DNA of 64,000 bases from Thereva unica (lineage: Eukaryota; Arthropoda; Insecta; Diptera; Therevidae): contig OX465281.1 of NCBI GenBank assembly GCA_949987705.1, positions 85,712,543 to 85,776,542 of the forward strand, read 5' to 3'. Below are positions 41,293 through 51,800 of the stretch, piece after piece. The translations under genes were made by a program, and so were the position numbers. Position 1 is the first letter of the stretch; the number at the start of each line of letters is the position of its first letter. Below the pieces are notes generated by a model. The model saw only the letters and a list, made by a program, of their open reading frames with translations, was not told where the DNA came from and made no database searches.

Positions 41293-44200
41293 ATGGAAAA
41301 ATTCGCTATTACAAAAGACAACATAACCTATATCAAAAGGTTCAATATAAAAGACCGTAAAATAGAGTTTAAAATCGCCCCGGTGCCCCAAAATGCGGAT
41401 CCCGCCTCTTGGATTAAGGCTTCGGTGGAAGATATTGTTCAACACGCCGTAAAGGGGCTCCTACCAAACGATCAGGTTGGAATTACTTTTTGTGGAAATA
41501 GTTTTAAGGAGAGGGGACCGGGCTGGATGAATTTTAGACCTGCTTCGGAAATTACAATAGAAGATATCTGGGAAATGATTTCAAAAATATTTCAAAGCCA
41601 CTCTGAAGGTTTGTTTTTTATATTTGCAGATGATTTGACCGAGGTTTTTTTTACCAAAATTTTTATTTTAGGTTTAAGTACAGATACATTTTGTCTGGGT
41701 GTAACATCTGTACGAATACCAAAAGGGCGAGGAAATGAACGTCGAGGGAAATATAACACATTCAATGAAGAATGTGCTATGAGGAAAGGTGTCGTAACGA
41801 TAGAAAATAAGGACAATCTGTGCTTGCCTCGAGCATTAGTGTTTGCAATCGCTAATGTAAAGAAAGATGTTGACTATAAAAAAATTAGAAGAAATATTGG
41901 AAAACTACAAACTCTGCGTGTTTCAAAACTGTTAGAAGAATCAAAAATTCATATTCCGATTGAAGGCTCGGGAATTTCAGAACTTCAACAGTTTCAAAGC
42001 CATTTGAAAGAATATAACATTGTCGTTTATCAGTACGGAACTAAAGGGCGAGATGTAATTTTTGAAGGGCAAAAAGATGGTCTCAGACTAAATCTCTTAT
42101 ATCACAATAATCATTATAATGTTATAACATCCCTCACTGCGGCATTTTGTTGTGGTTATTATTGTGAAATATGTCATATACCGTATAATACTAAAAATGA
42201 CCATAGGTGTGAAGGAACATGTCCCTGCTGCCAACAATCCCCGGTCTGTAACAATAAAAATATTAACATGCTGTGTGGGGATTGTAACCGTTGTTTTAGA
42301 GGTCAGCAGTGTTTTGATTACCATAAAACTTCTGGAACTGTAAATAAGAAAAGTGTATGTGAACTAATTAAAAGATGTATGGATTGTTTGAAAACATACA
42401 AAGCTGACAAAATTCATTTATGCGGAGAATATTTTTGTAAAATATGTAACAGACACGTACCACAAGATCATTTATGCTTTATTCAACAGGATGGTCGTAA
42501 ACCCTCCATAAAAGATACTCTTTTTGTTTTCTACGATTTAGAGACTCGGCAGGAAAAAGTGTTGGGAGAAAAAGTTGTTCAAGAACGATCAATAGGAGAA
42601 ATTAAGCTACATGAACCAAATCTATGCGTTTTTCAACAACGATGCGACCACTGCATTGAAAAAGATCTACGCATATGTGAAAAATGTGGAGTAAGGCAAC
42701 TGGTTTTAAAAGCTAGGCCTGTTCAGAACTTTGTAGAGTATTTACTGAATCAGCGAAAATTGTTCAAGAAGGTAGTTGTTATAGCGCATAATGGCCAAGC
42801 ATTTGACCATCAATTTATATTAAATCATATTTTGCAAAATACCGCTTTAAAACCAGAATTAATTATGCGAGGTACAAAAATAATCATGATGCAGATGGGC
42901 AATGTGAAATTTATAGATTCTTTGAATTATTTTCCAATGGCTCTAACCCTATTACCAAAAGCATTTGACTTACCGCCTGTTTATAAAAAGGGTTATTTTC
43001 CGCACCTTTTCAATACAATTGCAAATGAAAATTTTATTGGCACACTACCGTCAATAGAACATTATAGCCCTGATACAATGAAGACAGAAGAACGAGATGT
43101 ATTTCTTAAATGGTATGAAGAACATAAAAATGATGAATTTGATATACAGCGTGATATTGTTGAATACTGTGTTAGCGACGTGCAAATTTTGACAGAGGCT
43201 TGTTTAAAATTTAGAAAAATGTTCCTCAAGGAATGTAATGTTGAACCGTTTTTGGAGGCAACAACGATAGCTTCTGCATGTAACCTTATCTACAGACGGA
43301 ATTTTCTCAAGAAAGACACTATCGGGATTATTCCGAAAAATGGATATCGAAAGGCCGATAATCAATCAGAAATAGCAATACAGTGGCTGATATGGGAGGA
43401 AGATCAGCGCAAAATTAATATCCTAAATGCTACTAAACAACGAGAGGCTGTACTAAAAGGGGTTAAAGTAGACGGATATTGTCCAGAGACGAATCAGGTT
43501 TTCGAATTTCATGGCTGCTATTATCATGGGCATGAAACATGTCTAAAACATAATCGTGATGCTCCATTGTATGATGACCCCAATGATACTTTAAATAGGA
43601 GATATGAAGCTACTGTAGCAAAGACCGAGCGCCTACGTTCTTATGGATACCAAGTAATAGAAATGTGGGAGTGCGATTTTCGTAGAAAAATGGAAAATAA
43701 TAAAGATATGCAATATTTGAAAAATCATCCTTTGTTGTTAAATATACCACTAAATCCTCGCGATGCTTTTTATGGTGGCCGAACAGGAAATACCGTTATG
43801 CGTTATCATTGCAAACCCGGGGAGAAAATTAAATATATTGATGTATGTTCATTGTATCCTTGGGTTTGTAAATATGGTAAATTTCCAGTTGGGCATTCAA
43901 AGTTATATGTTGGAAGTAAGGACTGCTCCAAAGTGGATTTGAATAATACAGAGGGTCTAATTAAATGTAAAATTTTACCCCCAGAAGAGTTATATCACCC
44001 TGTTCTACCCATTAAACAAAACAACAAGCTAATGTTTTCATTGTGTAGCCTCTGTAGTAAAGATAAAAATCAGTCTGATTGCCCTCATACAGATGAAGAA
44101 AGGGCATTAATAGGGACATGGGTAATTGACGAAGTTAAGGCTGCCCTATGTAGAGGATATAAACTGTTAGAAACTTATGAGATATGGAGCTTTGAAACTG

Positions 44201-45210
44201 AGACTTATAATAAATTAAGTCAGTCAGGCGGCCTTTTCACTACAATGATGAATAAATTTATTAAGATGAAGCAACAGGCGTCAGGGTGGCCAGGTGAATG
44301 TAGTACAAAAGAGGAAAAGGAGCAATACATTGAAGATTTTCTGGAAAATGAAGGAATAAAGCTCGAATTCTCTGAAATTATAAATAATCCCGGTTTAAGA
44401 TCTCTAGCAAAGTTAATATTGAATTCCTTTTGGGGAAAATTTGGTCAGCGTGAAAATCAACCGAAAACAAGCATAATAAACAACCCTGACGAATTATATA
44501 ATTTATTAACAAATTCGGCCATGGAAGTGCAACATATACTACCCGTCAATGAGGAAACAATAATCGTAAACTGGTGTTACAAAGAAGAAGCCGCTGAATC
44601 TTTATCTACCGTTAACGTTTGTATAGCCGCCTATACCACAACACAAGCACGGCTTAAACTATACAGCTACCTAGAAAAACTTGGAGATCGAGCATTATAT
44701 TATGACACAGATTCTGTCATTTACATTAGCAGGGACGGAGAATATGACCCTTCAACAGGGGAATTCGTTGGTGACATGACCGATGAATTGGAATGCTTTG
44801 GCAAAGGTAGTTACATAAGACGGTTTGTAAGCGGAGGCCCTAAAAATTATGCGTATGAATACTTCAGCACAAAAGAAAACCAATTTGAGACAACAAATAA
44901 AGTAAAGGGTATACGTCTGGATCATAAGACTTCAAAACTTGTGAATTTTGACTCAATGGAAAATATGGTATTAAACTCTGAAGAAAATGATCATATCCCA
45001 ATAATTTCACAAAATATACGACGCACAGCAAATCATGAGGTAATATCAGCCCCAGAAGTAAAAATATACAGAGCCAAGGCTGAAAAACGCAAATTTTTAC
45101 CCGATTATAGCTCTATACCTTATGGATTTAAAAGACAATGTCTGACACTTCCTAGTATAAAAAAAAAATTAACATATTTATATATAGATAGTGGCGAAAT
45201 GAGTATTTAG
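41293..45210 (+). CDS. DNA polymerase B (Maverick type), right palindrome copy
   Basis: 1305 codons, with the same domains and intact catalytic motifs as the left copy: exonuclease DxE in FYDLETRQE, DVCSLYPWV, LILNSFWGKFG and YYDTDSVIYI. Differences from the left copy include G/D near residue 20, A/D near 190, Q/L near 468, P/S near 865, two K/E changes near 1005-1012 and E/D near 1145. None hits a catalytic residue. The C-terminus is seven residues longer and shifted by an A-run (45158-45166). The ATG at 41293 is chosen because MEKFAITKDNITYIKRF aligns with the Maverick PolB from its residue ~20 on. The product would be a protein-primed family B polymerase; whether it is expressed is unknown. 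Confidence 0.93.
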   Translation: MEKFAITKDNITYIKRFNIKDRKIEFKIAPVPQNADPASWIKASVEDIVQHAVKGLLPNDQVGITFCGNSFKERGPGWMNFRPASEITIEDIWEMISKIFQSHSEGLFFIFADDLTEVFFTKIFILGLSTDTFCLGVTSVRIPKGRGNERRGKYNTFNEECAMRKGVVTIENKDNLCLPRALVFAIANVKKDVDYKKIRRNIGKLQTLRVSKLLEESKIHIPIEGSGISELQQFQSHLKEYNIVVYQYGTKGRDVIFEGQKDGLRLNLLYHNNHYNVITSLTAAFCCGYYCEICHIPYNTKNDHRCEGTCPCCQQSPVCNNKNINMLCGDCNRCFRGQQCFDYHKTSGTVNKKSVCELIKRCMDCLKTYKADKIHLCGEYFCKICNRHVPQDHLCFIQQDGRKPSIKDTLFVFYDLETRQEKVLGEKVVQERSIGEIKLHEPNLCVFQQRCDHCIEKDLRICEKCGVRQLVLKARPVQNFVEYLLNQRKLFKKVVVIAHNGQAFDHQFILNHILQNTALKPELIMRGTKIIMMQMGNVKFIDSLNYFPMALTLLPKAFDLPPVYKKGYFPHLFNTIANENFIGTLPSIEHYSPDTMKTEERDVFLKWYEEHKNDEFDIQRDIVEYCVSDVQILTEACLKFRKMFLKECNVEPFLEATTIASACNLIYRRNFLKKDTIGIIPKNGYRKADNQSEIAIQWLIWEEDQRKINILNATKQREAVLKGVKVDGYCPETNQVFEFHGCYYHGHETCLKHNRDAPLYDDPNDTLNRRYEATVAKTERLRSYGYQVIEMWECDFRRKMENNKDMQYLKNHPLLLNIPLNPRDAFYGGRTGNTVMRYHCKPGEKIKYIDVCSLYPWVCKYGKFPVGHSKLYVGSKDCSKVDLNNTEGLIKCKILPPEELYHPVLPIKQNNKLMFSLCSLCSKDKNQSDCPHTDEERALIGTWVIDEVKAALCRGYKLLETYEIWSFETETYNKLSQSGGLFTTMMNKFIKMKQQASGWPGECSTKEEKEQYIEDFLENEGIKLEFSEIINNPGLRSLAKLILNSFWGKFGQRENQPKTSIINNPDELYNLLTNSAMEVQHILPVNEETIIVNWCYKEEAAESLSTVNVCIAAYTTTQARLKLYSYLEKLGDRALYYDTDSVIYISRDGEYDPSTGEFVGDMTDELECFGKGSYIRRFVSGGPKNYAYEYFSTKENQFETTNKVKGIRLDHKTSKLVNFDSMENMVLNSEENDHIPIISQNIRRTANHEVISAPEVKIYRAKAEKRKFLPDYSSIPYGFKRQCLTLPSIKKKLTYLYIDSGEMSI
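41609..41671 (+). other. Putative 63-bp in-frame intron in right PolB
   Basis: GTTTGT donor, T-rich tract and ATTTTAG acceptor. It is absent from the homologous site of the Maverick PolB, and its length is a multiple of three without stops. Confidence 0.75.
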
Positions 45211-46280
45211 TATTGAAAGTTTTGTTGTTTTAATTTAAAGGTTCCGTTGTAGTAATAATCACTATATTTTTCTTTCCAACAATAAATTAAAATAGTGAAT
45301 GGCTGAGATTTAGATCTTGAAATGGTAAATGTGAGCGCCTCAACTCTCATTTCAGCTTTGTTGACAGAGTGGGGATATTAATCAAAGTAAAAATAATGTC
45401 CTCATATGGAAGAAACCTACGCCAACATTCGTTTTCATTCTTTACAACAACAACAGCAGCAAACAATCCAGAGCTTTCGTTAATGATAGATTCAGTCATT
45501 TAAAAATTCTTACTTATTATCACATTTTTACCAGCCGTGGACATTAGGGGTATACAGACGGTGCACATTCATGGCAAGTAAAACCGGTTTTATAGATGAG
45601 AGAGGGAAGGGAGCGGTAGAAATTAACGAAAAAATTTTCACGCAAAAGCAAACGCGTGAAAACTTACACACATATGCAATGTTATTTCTATCTCTTGTTA
45701 TCTTTAGCTCTGTTTTTGTCTGAAAAGTGAATTTTATTTACAATACATTTAAGCGTTCCTGTAAAGCTTTCAAATGTTCTAAACACAATTACGCCCCGTG
45801 TATGTTCCGGGGGGTTGAATAAAACCGGTTTTGCTCAGCACACTTATGGCAACGTCTGCATACCCCCATTCATATGACTCTCATACAAAAAATTATACTA
45901 TGCCCCCAGCGCCACTTTAATATTTTTTTCGTTCTTTTACTGATAAGCTCCTCATATGAAAACGAATTCCTACTATTTACTACAGCAACAACAATATCAA
46001 ACAAAACATTCAAACCCACACTCGGATCCGAGGTCTGTTGAAATTTTCACGAGACCCATTGCATAAGAATATATACCAAACAAACTTTATCAATCATATT
46101 CATCTACACTCATTCGGCCAGCGGGCACTCGACCAGGCACTCTGCTTACCATACTATTTCTATTCACACACACACAGCATGACTGAAAGAAAATTAAAAA
46201 TATATTCTTAGATCGCTTGTTCATTTCATTTTTACCTCGAATTACTGTATATATAAACAATTAGAAGAAGAAGCATAAGC
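45211..46280. other. Outer right arm and sequence beyond it
   Basis: To 45750 this mirrors 34638-35206. Beyond the arm, AAAACCGGTTTT occurs again (45820-45831) inside a degenerate inverted copy of 45547-45592. A second CTCATATG...CAACAACAA block lies near 45950-46000. A CACACACA run lies near 46170. No gene. Confidence 0.55.
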
Positions 46281-46374
46281 TATGGACTTGGTCTAGTTGG
46301 CTAAAGCTTCAAATAATTTCATGAACCACTTGTAGGACTCGGGTTCAAATCCCACGCGGGCCCAGCACTTTCTT
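46281..46374 (+). repeat. tRNA-like sequence, probable SINE head or tRNA relic
   Basis: It has TGGTCTAGTTGG (A-box) at 46289-46300 and GGGTTCAAATCCC (B-box) at 46341-46353, correctly spaced for RNA polymerase III. The would-be acceptor strands (GGACTTG and GCGGGCCC) do not pair, and an A-rich tract follows, so I favour a tRNA-derived SINE over a working tRNA. Confidence 0.5.
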
Positions 46375-46946
46375 AAATAAACATTTTCAACTTCAGGAAT
46401 AAAAAAAATAAAAACATATAAAAAAAACGATCACGTCATCTCATCATCATCAAGTTTCATCAAGACACAAATCGCTCGGGGCACTACTGTCAGGTGACAT
46501 CAAACTTTGATATGAGACTACTGTCGATGGTGACGTCACAAACTGTCTGGCCATGCCTGGGCCAAATCGCCCTGCCATTAAATTTCCAGCAATAGAGAGA
46601 TGTCTGACTTATCGACTAAACAGGCTTGGTACTGGAATCGGCTTTGGGTATCGATCGGAATCGGGTATCGAAATTGATATCGTGATTCGGGTACCGGAAT
46701 CGGCTTCGGGTATAGGACCGGCTAAATATCTCTACCATAATAACGAGACAGAGAGAGAGACAGAGATAGAAAAAGACAGAGACAGCGATGTCTGGGTAGC
46801 CGACCAAACCATCCCCTACCCCGACCCCCCTTCAACCCCGACAAACCAACCAAGTCTTTATTGTCTGGGACGTGACTTCCCGTCGGGCCAAATCGTCCTA
46901 TTACCTACTTACGTCCATGGTGACAATACCTTCGCTATAGTATAGG
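46375..46946 (-). pseudogene. 3' remainder of the older Gypsy (integrase C-terminus and downstream), decayed
   Basis: Immediately left of the young Gypsy, the minus strand reads TIAKVLSPWT, a continuation of the integrase C-terminal fold cut at 56493 on the other side. It soon meets stops. The plus-strand frame 46553-46945 contains GTACCGGAATCGG-type repeats and I do not regard it as a gene. The old 3' LTR cannot be delimited. Confidence 0.55.
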
Positions 46947-48474
46947 TGTTATATATATTTATATAATGTATATATTTGTTATACGTATAGTCTTTATAAC
47001 ACTAATATTGTTTTATGTTTTCGTAAAATGTATTTATCAGTACAACTAGCAAACGTCACCCACAGGTAAACCTGTTGCTAGGTTGTTAGAGTAGATTTTT
47101 CTTTATACTCACAATTATACTGTCTGCCGGAAAGAGTCGACCACTACGCAACATTCAATTGAAATGAAATTCGTTTATTATCTTTTATCTTTATTTGCTT
47201 TCCTCTTGTTTTTCAACTTCTGATTTAAAATACACAGTTTTTACACTCTATAATTTACTTATTTCACTTAGTTCTATCGAAACTTTTCGCTTATTCAATA
47301 CTACAAGGACCTTCTACGGACACAAATTTATACTTTATTTAATTTACTAGTTTTACCGAAACTATTCGATTATTCAATATTACAAGACCCTTTTTCGGAC
47401 ACAAATTTATACCTTATTTAATTTACTAGGTTTACCGAAACTATTCACTTATTCAATATTACAAGACCCTTTTTCAGACACAAATTTATACTTTATTTAA
47501 TTTGCTAGGTTTACCGAAACTATTCACTTATTCAATATTACAAGACCCTTTTTCGGACACAAATTTATACTTTATTTAATTTACTAGGTTTATCGAAACT
47601 ATTCACTTATTCAATATTACAAGACCCTTTTTCGGACACAAATTTATACTTTATTTAATTTACTAGGTTTATCGAAACTATTCACTTATTCAATATTACA
47701 AGACCCTTTTTCGGGCACAAATTTATACTTTATTTAATTTACTAGGTTTACCGAAACTATTCACTTATTCAATATTACAAGACCCTTTTTCGGACACAAA
47801 TTTATACTTTATTTAATTTACTAGGTTTATCGAAACTATTCACTTATTCAATATTACAAGACCCTTTCTCGGACACAAATTTATACTTTATTTAATTTAC
47901 TAGGTTTACCGAAACTATTCACTTATCCACCCGCTACCGAGTTTTAAATTAAAAATCTTCTAACCACCACCGCCGCTGGTGAAAATCAAAATCATACTCT
48001 TTTAAATGTTGCGGGAAAAGCAACCGTCGCCGCGGAAAGTTTTGATCAGACTCGACGATCGATCACTCGATCGATCCTCAGTTTTCCGAAACTTTTCTTT
48101 CCAAAAATCCTTCGTTTGCACTTTTCCTCCGGGCATTCAACCTTGGTGCAAAAGTCACCTGCTGGTGCTTGACCCAAGGCTGAGGTCGCCGGCCGAAAAA
48201 ACGCACCCGTCGGCTTTTCCTTTAAATGCCCTGAAACTGGCGCAATTTGCTTACGAGCTTTTAATTTCTTTCGCAAGGCAAATTGCGCTAAATATTCTTG
48301 CCAATTTCCTTTGGCGTTTCAGGTTACACTCGGATTTTGTGCACGGGTCATTTACCGGCCCGTGCATTTTTTATGTCAACAAAATTCCGGGTTCAAGGAA
48401 TTTTGGATTTGGAAATTTAGAAATTATTAGAAATTTTCTTAATTTTGAGGGTTGCTCAAAATTTCTACATAACA
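46947..48474 (-). repeat. 3' LTR of the young Gypsy (1528 bp)
   Basis: It matches 55042-56492 almost throughout. It contains one more copy of the internal 79-bp repeat and a two-base difference in the TATATA run at the edge. That accounts for its 77-bp greater length. The open frame at 48006-48527 is LTR sequence present in both copies, not a separate gene. Confidence 0.93.
47276..47925. repeat. 79-bp tandem repeats inside the 3' LTR
   Basis: About eight units. TATTCACTT recurs at 47442, 47521, 47600, 47679, 47758 and 47837, exactly 79 bp apart; two diverged units precede these. Each unit carries TCAATATTACAAGACCC and TTTACTAGGTTTA. The 5' LTR has one fewer. Confidence 0.95.
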
Positions 48475-48819
48475 TTCCTTCCCCCCTGAAGCAAGAGAAT
48501 CGCTACGGAGTAGAGCGATTCTCGTAGTTGAGATTATAAGGGAGAGGAGGGTGAATGCAAAATCAAAAAAAAGGGTAAGATTATATGTAAATGGAGTTTT
48601 TATTAGGGGATGAAGTGGTTTGATAGTCACGAGAAATAATAGTAAATATATCGGTGGAAGGTGTAAACCAGAGGCTAGCTCTAGTTTGCCTGTGTGTGGG
48701 ATATGGAGACATGAGTTGAGGTCTGCTAATTCAAGACCCGTCTAATTTTTCGTTTCATTGGATAAAAGGTAGTATTGGTGGCTATTGTGTGTAGGGCCCG
48801 TTTGGGTCGTATACATTTT
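48475..48819 (-). other. Polypurine tract and 3' untranslated segment of the young Gypsy
   Basis: Next to the LTR the minus strand reads CTTCAGGGGGGAAGGAA (48475-48491), a good polypurine tract for plus-strand priming. A hairpin-like GAATCGCT...AGCGATTC lies at 48499-48524. No env-like frame. Confidence 0.75.
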
Positions 48820-51800
48820 TTAATTTTCTTCATAAAAGGGTTTTAGTCGGTTGTTGTGAACTGTTACTAGCTTCTTATTTATTTTAATTGTTGAGTTTAC
48901 TGGGCTGGGGACTGCGACCACTGTATAGGGTCCGATCCATATTTGGGATAATTTGTTCTTGCGCGCTTCGTTGTGTAGTAGAACCTTGTCTCCTACGTGT
49001 TGTGTTTGAGGTCGTGCCTTCCCATCATAATATCTTTTGGAGCGGTTTTTACTAGCGAGTAGATTCTTACGTGCCAGTGCGTATGATTTTTGCAATTTAT
49101 ACCGAAGTTGATGGTTATAACTTTCGTGATTGTATATAGGTTCTGGCTCTCGTTTTAGATTTGATGGGACGTCGGCTGTAAAGCCGTAGAGGCAATCCAT
49201 GGGGGTTAGTTTTGTCCCCTCGTGTACACTGTTGTTGTACACGAATGCTGCTGTCCGAAGGAAATTGTCCCAGCTTTGGGGGCTCTCGTCTACGAGGGTG
49301 CGCAAGTATTCAATTAAAGGTCTGTGAGCGCGTTCTAGGGCTCCATTGGACTGAGGGTGGTATGCTGAGGTTTGGAGTTTCTTAACCTTTAAGAGCCTAC
49401 ACACGCTTTTGAAAAGGTCACTCAGGAAGTTTGATCCCTGGTCGGTGACTATTTGTTTTGGTATGCGATAGCGCGTGACGATTTCGTCGAAGAAAATTTG
49501 TGCTACCGTTTGGGCTTCCCCATTGGGAATGGCATACCAATCGACGAATTTTGTTAGGTTATCCTGGAAGGTTAGGATGTACTTGTTTCCCGAATGTATT
49601 TCTTCCAGGGGGCCTACTATGTCTAAATAGACTTTATCGAAGGGTTTTTCAGCAATGTCCGTGATAACCATGGGCATTCGGAATTGTCTAGAGGCCTTCA
49701 TGGTTTGACATTTCTTGCACCTTCTTATATAGCGAGAGATATCGCGGAACATACGCCTCCACCAATATTTTTGGCGAATACGGTTATAGGTCTTCACGAC
49801 TCCCTGGTGTCCACCGAAGGGGGAATCGTGATAATCTTTTAGGATTGTATTTATCTCCTCCTGACTGGTAATGACCTCAACTTTCTTCTTCCCTTTGAGG
49901 TTGTTGTCTTTGGGAGGGTCTTCTGGGGTTTCATCTTCGATCTCAGGCGATTTGGGCCCTTCCTCTGAGTGGGGGGCTTCTAGAGACGTAGTTCTTTTGT
50001 CCTTTTCGTCGTCTTTCTGCTTTTGCGCCTGTGCCCTTGTGATGATGTTGCATTGCTTGGGCGTATCCTCTTGTTTTGTTTGGAGGTGTTTTCCGGGTTG
50101 GTGAACTTGAGCTTCTACCGTGAAGGTTTTTGGCTCCTCTACGTAGTGCGGTATACGGCTGAGTGCATCAGCATTTGTATTATATTTTCCCGGTTTGTAC
50201 TCGATAGTGTAGTCGTATTCCGACAGCTTGTGGTGGAATCTCACTAGTCGAGTAGTTGGGTCTTTGACGTTGAATACGCCTTTGAGGGGTTTATGGTCCG
50301 TGTAGACCGTAAACTTCCGACCCAATAGATAACACCTGAAGTTTTTCACAGCCCAGACTATTGCCAGCAACTCTTTCTCAATGGTGGAGTAGTTGCGTTC
50401 TGCCTTGTTTAGGGTACGGCTTGCGTAGGCAATAGGCTGGTCTTTTCCTACTTCTCCCTGAGAGAGCACTGCTCCGAGTGCCTCACTGCTTGCATCCGTT
50501 GTCAAGTTGAACGGCTTGTCGAAGTCTGGATAGATTAGCAGTGGAGGGGATACTAAGTTATTTTTTATTTGTTGGAATGCGCCTTCACACTTTGGTGTCC
50601 AAGAAAACTTTACGCCTTTGCGTAGAAGGTTCGTTAAGGGACGGACTGTTTTTGAAAAATCTGGGACGAATTTTCGGTAGTAATTGGCAAGGCCTAAGAA
50701 CGATTGCACTTGCCTGATAGTCCGTGGGGCAGGGAACTTCTGGACGCATTCCGTTTTTCGTGGGTCTGGCAGAGCTCCTTTCTCTGAGCAAACGTGGCCC
50801 AAATAAACAACTTCTTTTCGGAGGAATTGGCACTTTTCTGGTTGTAATTTGAGGTTATTTTCCCTCAACCGGTCGAAGACTCTCCGAAGTTTAGTATTAT
50901 GGTCCTCAAGGTTTTTACCGTAGATGACGATATCATCCAGGTAGACAAAACATTCGAGGCCTTGCAGGCCCGTGAGGACATAGTTCATGAGCCTTTGGAA
51001 CGTAGCCGGGGCACCTTTTAGCCCGAACGGCATACGTTTGAACTCGTAGTGGCCGTAGTTTGTGCTGAAGGCTGTTTTAGCGCGATCTTGTGGTTCCACA
51101 AGTACTTGGTGGTAACCACTGGCCAAGTCGAGGGTAGTGAAATATCTTGAGTGACCGAGTTGGTCTAGAATATCCTCGATTCGTGGCAGGGGAAATGCGT
51201 CGCCTATGGTTTTTTCGTTGACTTTTCGGAAGTCGACAACTACTCGCCACTTCTTCTCTCCATTAGGGCCCGCTTTTTTGGGGACCACTAATAAGGGTGA
51301 GTTCCATGGGCTCTTACTGGGTTGGACTATGTCGCTGTCCAACATTTCTTCTAGTTGTTCGTTAATTACCTGCCTCTGTGTCTCGGGCAGTCTGTACATT
51401 TTCTGATTAATGATTTGGTCATAGACCATTGGAATTTCGTGGGAGATAGCGTCTGTGTACGTGAGCTTATCTCCCTTTAAGTGGAATATGTCTGCGTATT
51501 CGTGACATAGTTCCTTTATGGACCTCCTCTCTTCGGTCGTTAGTGGATGATCAAGGTTGAGCTCCTCGTCAACTTTTTGAATGCGCTGTGCACGCTCTTG
51601 GTCGTCCGGGTCTTCATAGTCCGGGAATACATGTCTAATATGTAATAGGTTGGTGGCTTCCTGGTCACTGCTCTTGTGACCCCGTTTTGATTTGACCCCT
51701 AGTTTTTTCTGCCATTTGCGGCTTGTTTTGAGCGGTGGGGTGCCGGTTTTGGTTACCGGTCTTCCACACTCGCCGTTGTCTTTCTTGACAAAGAGCCTTG

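Larger units (their letters stand above)
34638..45750. repeat. 11.1-kb palindrome carrying two head-to-head PolB genes
   Basis: The left arm (34638-39953, 5316 bp) is the reverse complement of the right arm (40452-45750, 5299 bp), around a 498-bp spacer (39954-40451). By eye the arms are above 99 percent identical: over ~1285 aligned codons I count seven amino-acid differences, plus a few indels in simple sequence. Symmetry begins abruptly at AAATGTATTG (34638) and ends at CAATACATTT (45750). The flanks show no matching target duplication. Arm content is PolB plus ~850 bp upstream and ~500 bp downstream. The upstream part matches the corresponding region of the Maverick at 29.2 and 32.65-32.78 kb. 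It is therefore a duplicated piece of a related Maverick. Confidence 0.95.

Noticed and set aside
34638..45750. Palindrome as the terminal inverted repeats of a complete, ordinary Maverick
   Set aside because: No integrase, capsid, ATPase or protease lies between the arms, the loop is only 498 bp, and no 6-bp duplication flanks the edges.
46281..46374. Functional tRNA gene
   Set aside because: A- and B-boxes are good but the acceptor arms do not pair; a SINE head or relic is more likely.
46553..46945. 130-codon plus-strand frame
   Set aside because: It is made of repeated ACCGGAATCGG-type simple sequence and lies antisense to the decayed integrase tail of the older Gypsy.
48006..48527. Plus-strand frame starting MLREKQPSPRK, repeated at 56024
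   Set aside because: It lies inside both LTRs of the young Gypsy, antisense to its genes. It is duplicated because LTRs are duplicated.
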